Of a DNA stretch of 5,076 nucleotides, positions 1 to 4,664 are shown one piece after another (within the stretch, counting starts at the first letter, position 1; the number at the start of each line of letters is the position of its first letter). Under the pieces are notes generated by a model. It searched no databases. It was not told where the DNA came from and was given only the letters and a program-made list of their open reading frames with translations. The stretch comes from CAUZSN01 sp963582345 (GTDB lineage Bacteria; Planctomycetota; Planctomycetia; Planctomycetales; Planctomycetaceae): the NCBI GenBank assembly GCA_963582345.1, contig CAUZSN010000180.1:1-5076 (forward strand), given 5' to 3'. Position numbers and translations under genes: made by a program.

Positions 1-1
1 C

Positions 2-213
2 AGCAGAGTTTTTTCTGAATTTTCGTTTTTTAGCAACGGTCGCCGCATACCTTTCAAAATTTCGTCTTGCTCATCGTTGAGAAGTGTGGAAGAATCTGAA
101 CCTCGCATTCCCTTCTGCCGTGGTGCATGCATGGTCGCTGATTACTCTAAGCTCTTGAAGAATGAAGTCCAGAAGATTCACAAGAGAATCCCAACCGACT
201 GGTCAAAGGAGTG
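2..213 (+). CDS. Possible C-terminal end of an unidentified upstream gene
   Basis: The frame starting at base 2 is open for 70 codons from the window edge to a TGA at 211-213. That stop overlaps the AAAGGAG ribosome binding site of the acyltransferase gene, a common arrangement within operons, and the downstream start follows after 8 bases. The last 27 residues, from an in-frame ATG at 131, look protein-like: charged, and ending in KRIPTDWSKE. The earlier part is rich in Ser and Phe and overlaps T-runs, so it may be non-coding. I recognise no family. A second frame (from base 3) ends at a TGA at 78-80 and is a weaker competitor for the tail of an upstream gene. An open stretch of this length could also arise by chance. 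Confidence 0.33.
205..211 (+). promoter_or_regulatory. Ribosome binding site deciding the acyltransferase start
   Basis: AAAGGAG lies 10 bases before the ATG at 222. The alternative in-frame ATG at 162 has only a poorly spaced GAAG two bases away. This site therefore favours 222 and removes a 20-residue hydrophilic extension that the family does not need. Confidence 0.65.
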
Positions 214-221
214 ACCGTTAC

Positions 222-1187
222 ATGACGTGGCTCGACTTGCGGTATCGAGCGGAATACTTGGTCTTTCGAGTACTGGTTTGCGTGCTGCAGGCAATGTCTC
301 CTCGACGCTGTGTGTGGCTGGCGGAAACATTGGCCTTTTTCGTGTTTCGAGTTCTGCCCCGCAAGCTGACCCGTTATGAGGTCGCTCGACAAAACATCCA
401 GACGGCCTTCCGCGGACGGTACACTGAAAAACAAATCGACGAAATCATCTTTCGCATGTGGGTGCACTTATTTCGGATGATCGCCGAAATCACTCACTTG
501 ACCCGCAAGTTTCACGTTAATAACGCTTTCAGCGTACTTAGCTTCCGAAACCGCAGCGACATTGTCAGACCGCTTTGCTCGGAACGTCCGGTCATAGTGC
601 TGAGTGGACACTATGGCAATTGGGAAATGTCTCTCTCATCGCTTGGAGTATTTGGTTTTCCGATCAACGTTGTGGCGCGTGACCTGGATAACCCATACCT
701 ACACAATTGGTTCTTTCGCTTCCGCCAAGCGACGGGCCACCAAATGATCGGAAAGAAAGGCGCCTTCGGTAGAATGGCGTCGGTACTGGAACAAGGTGGC
801 AACATCGCTCTTCTATGCGATCAAGACGCAGGCCTTCGTGGAACGTTTGTCGATTTTTTTGACCGGAAGGCTTCGACGTTCCCCACGATCGCGCGTTTGG
901 CCATTGAATTCCAAGCGTACATCTGCGTCGGCTACTCGCGACGACTTCCGGATGACTTCGAAAACCATGAATGGGTGCACTTTGAAATGGGCTGCGAGGA
1001 AGTCGTCGACCCGCTCCTTTTTCAAGGCGATGACGCGATTCAGCAGATTACACAGCAGTTCACTCGGGCGCTCGAGCGACTCATCCGCCGCTCACCAGAA
1101 CAATACTTGTGGGCACACCGCCGCTGGAAAACTTCGCCGCAACAGGCCGAAGCCAACAAGCGCATTCGTCGAAAAAAAGCGGGCTAA
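222..1187 (+). CDS. LpxL/HtrB-family lysophospholipid (lipid A) acyltransferase
   Basis: This protein of about 321 aa belongs to the LpxL/LpxM (HtrB) acyltransferase family. Known members transfer a secondary acyl chain from acyl-ACP to the lipid A precursor at the inner membrane. Visible features from the ATG at 222 are: a hydrophobic N-terminal stretch (about residues 12-45) that would anchor it in the membrane; the conserved RYEVARQNIQTAF region; the catalytic HX4E motif HYGNWE (H130, E135); the ARDLDNPY segment; the CDQD...GTFVDFF block typical of the family; and a C-terminal PEQYLWAHRRWK motif. The length is normal and the core appears intact. The start at 222 is chosen for its ribosome binding site; a start at 162 would add 20 residues. 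It may be co-transcribed with whatever lies to the left. Acyl chain, acceptor sugar and lpxL versus lpxM type cannot be decided from sequence. Confidence 0.9.
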   Translation: MTWLDLRYRAEYLVFRVLVCVLQAMSPRRCVWLAETLAFFVFRVLPRKLTRYEVARQNIQTAFRGRYTEKQIDEIIFRMWVHLFRMIAEITHLTRKFHVNNAFSVLSFRNRSDIVRPLCSERPVIVLSGHYGNWEMSLSSLGVFGFPINVVARDLDNPYLHNWFFRFRQATGHQMIGKKGAFGRMASVLEQGGNIALLCDQDAGLRGTFVDFFDRKASTFPTIARLAIEFQAYICVGYSRRLPDDFENHEWVHFEMGCEEVVDPLLFQGDDAIQQITQQFTRALERLIRRSPEQYLWAHRRWKTSPQQAEANKRIRRKKAG

Positions 1188-1238
1188 TGGAGAATCAATG
1201 CGAGGAAGCAATTGGCGATCGCAGGCGAAGCATCAACG

Positions 1239-1254
1239 ATTGAAATAATTCAAT
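1239..1254. repeat. Short inverted repeat upstream of the Rieske gene
   Basis: ATTGAA and TTCAAT form perfect 6-base arms around a 4-base spacer, in the 112-bp gap between the acyltransferase and the Rieske gene and about 45 bases before the latter's start. It could be an operator or a small hairpin. AT-rich repeats this short also occur by chance. No convincing -35/-10 pair was found in the gap. Confidence 0.25.
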
Positions 1255-1299
1255 ACGCAAGCTACTCATCGCACCTCCTTATTATCGAGAGTCATTCCG

Positions 1300-1608
1300 A
1301 TGTCTCAACTGATCCGAGTTGCCGCAGTCAGCGAAATTCCTCCTGGCACTGGAAAAGAGTTAACAGCGGCGGATCGAGTTGTCGCGTTGTACAACGTTGG
1401 CGGTCAATTTCACGCGTTGGATGGAGTGTGTCCGCATGCTGGCGGACCGCTCGGACAAGGAACGCTTGACGACGACGTGGTCACGTGCCCGTGGCACGGC
1501 TGGCAATTCGACGTAACGACCGGCCAGCATTGCCTGAACGTTAACATCCAGCACCAGACGTTTAATGTCAAAGTCCACAGAAACGACGTGTTCGTTGAGA
1601 TACCGTGA
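1300..1608 (+). CDS. Small Rieske [2Fe-2S] ferredoxin (NirD/dioxygenase-ferredoxin type)
   Basis: This soluble protein of 102 aa consists of a single Rieske domain, the usual length for NirD-like proteins and ring-dioxygenase ferredoxins. Both cluster-binding boxes are present: C44-P-H46 followed by AGGPLGQG, and C63-P-W-H66-G-W-Q-F. Two Cys and two His ligands would bind a [2Fe-2S] cluster. There is no signal peptide, membrane segment or catalytic mononuclear-iron domain, so it should act as a cytoplasmic electron carrier or as a small subunit. No reductase, oxygenase or nitrite reductase large subunit lies in this window, so its partner is unknown. The ATG at 1300 has a modest GAGAG at 1287-1291. 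The gene follows the acyltransferase by 112 bp and may have its own promoter. An extra Cys (C78) is not one of the ligands. Confidence 0.9.
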   Translation: MSQLIRVAAVSEIPPGTGKELTAADRVVALYNVGGQFHALDGVCPHAGGPLGQGTLDDDVVTCPWHGWQFDVTTGQHCLNVNIQHQTFNVKVHRNDVFVEIP

Positions 1609-1614
1609 TGATGC

Positions 1615-1947
1615 GTGCCGAATGTCTCACTTGCATCGCGGTTGTTAGAAATTTCCTTCGTCGTCCCCATTCCGATTCGGCACAAGATTACGATCAGACC
1701 GCCCAGCCGCGAGCTATTTGTGGAAATCTTCCGCCTTTGCTGCCAGCAGCGACAGATTCGATTCAGCCAATCGGCCGCAGATTGTATTTTCCCTAACTAC
1801 CGCAACCGTGGCAAACCACCCAGACCAAACGACCAGCGAGATTTACTGGAGATTGTGCAATCAATTTGTCGATTTAGGAACCAGCCAATTTTACTCACGG
1901 ACGAGCTAATAGCAGAAGCGACGGATCGTTTCGTCTGTCAGGTTTGA
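1615..1947 (+). pseudogene. Remnant of an AAA+ ATPase C-terminal (lid) domain
   Basis: The open frame ending in TGA at 1945-1947 encodes a segment resembling, from memory of the family and not from an alignment, the C-terminal end of planctomycete AAA+ ATPases. Those end in a pattern like FLRRIPYKIEV-(D/N)P-x(5)-F-x(2)-(I/L)F, then Y-x(5)-RP-x(4)-QPRDLL and LT-x-E. Here one reads IRHKITIRPPSRELFVEIF, then NYRNRGKPPRPNDQRDLLEIV, then LTDELI. No Walker A or B motif exists upstream because the intact Rieske gene occupies that place. The expected FLRR is present but in another frame (1653-1664), separated from the main frame by CCCC at 1665-1668, which suggests a +1 (or -2) frameshift. The only start in the main frame is a GTG at 1615 with no ribosome binding site, in the same frame as and just past the Rieske stop. 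Expression as a free 110-aa protein cannot be excluded. Confidence 0.6.
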
Positions 1948-2001
1948 CCTTGAGTGCATTATCCCCTGTTGATAGTGCCCACGTTCAGGCGGCTCGATTC
2001 A

Positions 2002-2020
2002 GCGACTTAGATCTAGTCGC
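2002..2020 (+). promoter_or_regulatory. Hairpin directly abutting the lipoprotein start codon
   Basis: GCGACT (2002-2007) and AGTCGC (2015-2020) are perfect 6-base arms around TAGATCT, and the right arm ends at the base before the ATG at 2021. No Shine-Dalgarno sequence precedes this ATG. In RNA the stem would occlude or define the initiation region if 2021 is the true start. A second repeat (GCATG at 2019-2023, CATGC at 2028-2032) covers the start codon and shares two bases with this one, so the two hairpins exclude each other. A regulatory role is inferred. Confidence 0.4.
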
Positions 2021-3130
2021 ATGACTACATGCATATTGTCACGATGGAGATACGGTTTGGCCGGCACTGTTTTCATCCGAACCTGTGTTCTAAATTGCGT
2101 CTGCCTAGCCGTACTTTTGACAGGTTGTACGATTCCGAACGGTGGATCTCGCAACAATTCGGTCAACGCGACGGCTGATACGGCAACGAATGCCACACCC
2201 AAACTCAAACTGAAAAACCCTTCAAATCTGCACTTAACGTACGCGAAGTGGCAAGAACAGATAGGAAATCTGAAAGAAGCACGTGAATCATACGAATTTG
2301 TATTGGGGGAAGAGCCCAAATCGGCTGACGCGATCCTAGGGTTGGCACGCCTGGATCAATTGGCCGGTCATACTCGGGCGGCTGAGCAGGGGTTTCTGCA
2401 AGCTCTAAAAGCATATCCTAAAAACCCACATGTCCTGCATACCGTTGGTCAATTTTATGTTGCACAAGACCGTTGGGACGAAGCAGTCAAACTATTGAAC
2501 ACCGCAATGAAATCCGCTCCCGCTGACAAGATGATCCGGTATCACCTGGCCGTTGCGCTTGCTCAAACCGGCGATGTCGACTCAGCAAAACCTCACTTTG
2601 AAAAAATCGTTGGCGATGCCGAGGCTCACTATAACATTGGCCTGCTTTTGTACGAACGAGGACAACTGGAATCCAGCAAGAAGCACTTCTTACAGGCAGT
2701 CATAAAAAATCCAGAATTAGAACAAGCCCAGTTTTGGTTCGACGAAGTGCGTCAAGAACAAGATGCCAAATTCATCCTGACCGGTTCGAACAACTTAAAA
2801 GGCGCTCAGCCGCGATATGAAGAATTACCTCCGCCACCAAGTTCCGTGTCAAACAATCCGGACCCCGATAGACGGGATACAACACCGATCGCACAAAACC
2901 AATCCCAAAACACGAACGTCTTCAGAAACTCACAGTCCTTGTCCCAAAGCGCCGCCGCTCAACAAGAATACCCTGCCGCGGGAAACCGTTTCCTACCTCC
3001 GTCTGTTGATCGCACCCCCCCCAGAAAAAAGTCTTTCATCTCGCAGTCCCAAACGGCCTCGCCACCCACTCTGACTCCTGAACAGTCAGAACAGCGGAAA
3101 AATCAAGTCAGGCTCAGCAACGGACATTAG
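2021..3130 (+). CDS. TPR-repeat lipoprotein with disordered C-terminal tail
   Basis: The protein is 369 aa from the ATG at 2021. A hydrophobic segment (about 23-33) ends in the lipobox L33-T-G-C36, so it should be exported, lipidated on Cys36 and anchored in a membrane. After a Ser/Thr/Asn-rich linker come about five tetratricopeptide repeats, roughly at 70-101, 102-135, 136-169, 170-199 and 200-233, with the usual small and aromatic residues (for example AHYNIGLLLYERGQ). The tail from about 265 is rich in Pro, Ser, Gln and Asn and looks disordered. TPR domains bind proteins; the partner is unknown, with TadD-like or envelope-assembly roles as guesses. A TTG at 2057 has GGAGA six bases upstream and would give a more typical 23-residue signal peptide, so it may be the real start. 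The tail carries a C8 run followed by A6. Confidence 0.88.
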   Translation: MTTCILSRWRYGLAGTVFIRTCVLNCVCLAVLLTGCTIPNGGSRNNSVNATADTATNATPKLKLKNPSNLHLTYAKWQEQIGNLKEARESYEFVLGEEPKSADAILGLARLDQLAGHTRAAEQGFLQALKAYPKNPHVLHTVGQFYVAQDRWDEAVKLLNTAMKSAPADKMIRYHLAVALAQTGDVDSAKPHFEKIVGDAEAHYNIGLLLYERGQLESSKKHFLQAVIKNPELEQAQFWFDEVRQEQDAKFILTGSNNLKGAQPRYEELPPPPSSVSNNPDPDRRDTTPIAQNQSQNTNVFRNSQSLSQSAAAQQEYPAAGNRFLPPSVDRTPPRKKSFISQSQTASPPTLTPEQSEQRKNQVRLSNGH

Positions 3131-3144
3131 ACTCAACAGGAGTC
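3130..3144 (+). repeat. Weak stem-loop overlapping the lipoprotein stop
   Basis: GACTC (3130-3134) and GAGTC (3140-3144) are perfect 5-base arms around AACAG, starting on the last base of the TAG stop. No T-run follows, so this is not a convincing intrinsic terminator. It may be a small 3'-end stem. Confidence 0.22.
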
Positions 3145-3159
3145 AAATTGGGAGTCGTC

Positions 3160-3207
3160 ATGTGCTGTCGCGTAGCAATTAATTATCATGCGGATGCCGC
3201 GCGCTGA
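3160..3207 (+). CDS. Possible 15-aa leader peptide upstream of sua5
   Basis: An ATG at 3160 is preceded by GGGAG (3150-3154) with a 5-base gap, a better initiation signal than either sua5 start has. The frame encodes MCCRVAINYHADAAR and ends with TGA at 3205-3207, 33 bases before the ATG of sua5. Two adjacent Cys codons at the start recall cysteine-responsive leader peptides known in actinobacteria, but an ORF this short has a high chance of being accidental. There is no evidence of expression. Confidence 0.18.
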   Translation: MCCRVAINYHADAAR

Positions 3208-3240
3208 CCCCTGATCCTTGACTCGTAATCCGTGACTTCC
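3206..3240. repeat. Degenerate heptad tandem repeat touching the sua5 start
   Basis: Five consecutive 7-base units fit GAYYCNT with few deviations, beginning GACCCCT, GATCCTT and ending immediately before the ATG at 3241. The period can also be seen as a 9/10 match between ATCCTTGACT (3214-3223) and ATCCGTGACT (3228-3237), which are 14 bases apart. It resembles the short tandem heptamer repeats (STRR) described in filamentous cyanobacteria and common between bacterial genes. The GTG at 3232 lies inside it, which argues against that start for sua5. Confidence 0.5.
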
Positions 3241-4203
3241 ATGCCCTGTCCTATCAGCAAAGATGTCTCTCTCGCCGCTGACCAACTGCGAAAAGGCCGT
3301 CTGGTAGCCTTCGCCACCGAAACAGTTTACGGACTGGGAGCGAATGCATTCGACACAAACGCTGTCGCCCGTATTTTCGAGGTCAAAAGACGACCAAATT
3401 TTGATCCCCTCATTGTGCACATCGCTGATCCAAACTGGCTTGACCGACTGGTTGTGGAGATCCCTCGAGACGCTCGAAAACTAATTAAGCATTTCTGGCC
3501 CGGTCCACTAACTTTAGTGCTGCCGAAAACCAAGGCCGTACCCGATTTGGTCACTTCCGGGCTGCCAACCATTGCTGTACGCATCCCTGATCATCTACAA
3601 GCTTTACAACTGCTGCGTGAAGCCGACATCCCGATCGCCGCCCCCAGTGCAAACTTGTTCGGCCGAATCAGTCCTACATGTGCCCAGCACGTGGCCGAGC
3701 AACTAGGCGAAAGAAGCGATCTTATCTTGGATGGCGGACCATGTCGGGTCGGCGTGGAATCAACAGTTCTAGAATTCGCGAGCAGCGCCACGACAATTTT
3801 GCGACTGGGAGGAGTCACCGTCGAACAGATCGAATCGCTGATTGGTTCTGTTTTTCTGGCAAAGACTGCCGGACACCCATCCGCCAAAGGCCTGTCGTCT
3901 CCCGGCATGCTGTCAAAGCACTACGCGCCGCGAACTCCCCTGAAAATCGAAAGCCAATTCGGCCTACTCCCAACCGGAAAACGTCTCGGATTACTCACTC
4001 TCACACCAATTAACTATTCCGAACAGTTTGCAGTTGTCGAAGTTTTGTCGGCAAGTGGCAATTTAAACGAGGCTGCCGCGAATTTCTTCTCAGCATTACA
4101 ACGACTTGATACACGTCGATTGGACCTGATCATTGCCATTCCGTTTCCAAATGAAGGACTAGGGCGAACACTGAATGACCGCTTGCAGCGAGCCGCCGAC
4201 TGA
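3241..4203 (+). CDS. sua5: Threonylcarbamoyl-AMP synthase, two-domain Sua5 (TsaC/YrdC) type
   Basis: This cytoplasmic enzyme makes L-threonylcarbamoyl-AMP from threonine, bicarbonate and ATP. It is the first step of the t6A modification at position 37 of ANN-decoding tRNAs, completed by the TsaD complex. From the ATG at 3241 (320 aa) one sees the YrdC core: LVAFATETVYGLGANA (21-36), the nucleotide-binding KRRP...PLIVHI (49-61), FWPGPLTLVLP (84-94), PSAN (134-137), GRISPT (140-145) and DGGP-x(4)-VESTV (163-175). A linker with SPGMLSKHYAP (219-229) follows, then a C-terminal Sua5 domain (about 234-320) that distinguishes Sua5 from one-domain TsaC. Length and motifs look intact. A GTG at 3232 would add three residues; neither start has a Shine-Dalgarno. 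It stands 110 bp after the lipoprotein gene and is functionally unrelated to its neighbours. Confidence 0.95.
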   Translation: MPCPISKDVSLAADQLRKGRLVAFATETVYGLGANAFDTNAVARIFEVKRRPNFDPLIVHIADPNWLDRLVVEIPRDARKLIKHFWPGPLTLVLPKTKAVPDLVTSGLPTIAVRIPDHLQALQLLREADIPIAAPSANLFGRISPTCAQHVAEQLGERSDLILDGGPCRVGVESTVLEFASSATTILRLGGVTVEQIESLIGSVFLAKTAGHPSAKGLSSPGMLSKHYAPRTPLKIESQFGLLPTGKRLGLLTLTPINYSEQFAVVEVLSASGNLNEAAANFFSALQRLDTRRLDLIIAIPFPNEGLGRTLNDRLQRAAD

Positions 4204-4213
4204 CCACGGTCGG
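4196..4213 (+). terminator. Weak stem-loop straddling the sua5 stop
   Basis: CCGAC (4196-4200) and GTCGG (4209-4213) pair around an 8-base loop that includes the TGA stop. The stem is short and no T-run follows, so intrinsic termination is doubtful. A perfect palindrome, TTTGATT-C-AATCAAA, follows at 4219-4233. Together they may mark the 3' end of the sua5 transcript. Confidence 0.25.
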
Positions 4214-4314
4214 AGATGTTTGATTCAATCAAATTACACCGGGATGTCGATACGGCCGAAATTTTCGATCGTCACTGTGACACGGTTGGCCACTTCAGTT
4301 GGATTCCACGTCGG

Positions 4315-4342
4315 TTGACATTCTGTTTGTGCGTGATAGCAT
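4315..4342 (+). promoter_or_regulatory. Sigma70-like promoter with consensus -35 and extended -10
   Basis: TTGACA at 4315-4320 matches the -35 consensus exactly. After a 16-base spacer comes TAGCAT (4337-4342), matching TATAAT at four of six bases and preceded by the TG of an extended -10 at 4334-4335. Transcription would begin near 4349, leaving a leader of about 315 bases before the DUF1559 start. Planctomycete promoters are poorly defined, so this rests on the general bacterial consensus. Confidence 0.45.
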
Positions 4343-4359
4343 GCAGCGCGACTTGAGTA

Positions 4360-4386
4360 CCTTTCGAAACTCGGAGTTCCGAAAGG
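4360..4386 (+). repeat. 27-bp inverted repeat (hairpin) just after the predicted transcription start
   Basis: Arms of 13 bases (4360-4372 and 4374-4386) match with one mismatch, reading CCTTTCGAAACTC and GAGTTCCGAAAGG around a single G. In RNA this folds as a strong hairpin with a loop of about five to seven bases. It begins some 11 bases after the predicted transcription start, and its 3' arm runs into GGAG. There is no T-run on either strand, so it is not a standard terminator. It could be a protein-binding palindrome, a leader structure or the 5' stem of a small RNA. Confidence 0.5.
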
Positions 4387-4618
4387 AGAATAGGGAAAAC
4401 GGTGGAAAGACGTTGCACGCAGGCGTTCTGAGCCTAATTGCAATTCAGACTGTACTGGCATCAAGTTTCAGGTCGTGGTGAGTTCAGGCTGCACTGACTG
4501 CCGGATTTCATTCCCCTCAGGCAAGACATCGCTGTCGGCAGAACGTGAAATCCGTGGAAAAATAATCAGCCGGCCGTGCGCATGCCAGGCTACCCAGCCC
4601 TCGTTCAAACCACCAGTT

Positions 4619-4645
4619 CACTTGTCGTTGTCTGAATGACAAGTG
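4619..4645 (+). repeat. 8-bp inverted repeat just upstream of the DUF1559 ribosome binding site
   Basis: CACTTGTC (4619-4626) and GACAAGTG (4638-4645) are perfect 8-base arms around an 11-base spacer. The repeat ends six bases before the GAGGGA ribosome binding site (4651-4656) of the DUF1559 gene. Operator and mRNA hairpin are both possible; no T-run follows. Confidence 0.45.
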
Positions 4646-4664
4646 TGACAGAGGGACTCTCGCC

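Larger units (their letters stand above)
4204..4664. other. Intergenic region with promoter and inverted repeats, no convincing gene
   Basis: About 460 bp between sua5 and the DUF1559 gene. Open frames on either strand (for example 4299-4481 on +, and 4234-4464 on -) lack ribosome binding sites and recognisable motifs. The region holds a palindrome at 4219-4233, a sigma70-like promoter at 4315-4342, a long imperfect inverted repeat at 4360-4386, the palindrome AATTGCAATT at 4436-4445, and an 8-base inverted repeat at 4619-4645. A small RNA or a long structured 5' leader would fit this layout but is not shown. Confidence 0.5.

Noticed and set aside
147..467. Minus-strand open frame of 106 codons
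   Set aside because: It overlaps the N-terminal coding region of the acyltransferase, has no recognisable motif, and is best explained as the antisense shadow of that gene.
796..1248. Plus-strand open frame of 150 codons
   Set aside because: It overlaps the acyltransferase in another frame; its Ser/Arg-rich translation has no domain pattern, whereas the acyltransferase frame carries conserved motifs throughout.
1212..1469. Plus-strand open frame running into the Rieske gene
   Set aside because: It overlaps both Rieske cysteine/histidine boxes out of frame and shows Ser/Arg-rich composition typical of a shadow.
3130..3144. Intrinsic terminator after the lipoprotein gene
   Set aside because: The 5-bp stem lacks a following T-run, so it is listed only as a weak stem-loop.
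3678..4013. Plus-strand open frame of 111 codons inside sua5
   Set aside because: It is out of frame with the intact, motif-rich Sua5 protein and has highly basic low-information composition.
4234..4464. Minus-strand open frame of 76 codons between sua5 and the DUF1559 gene
   Set aside because: It has no ribosome binding site, no recognisable domain, and crosses the predicted promoter and hairpin; chance is likelier.
4341..4481. Plus-strand 46-codon frame with a hydrophobic C-terminal stretch, possible small membrane protein
   Set aside because: Its ATG overlaps the predicted -10 box, it has no ribosome binding site, and it contains the inverted repeat at 4360-4386.
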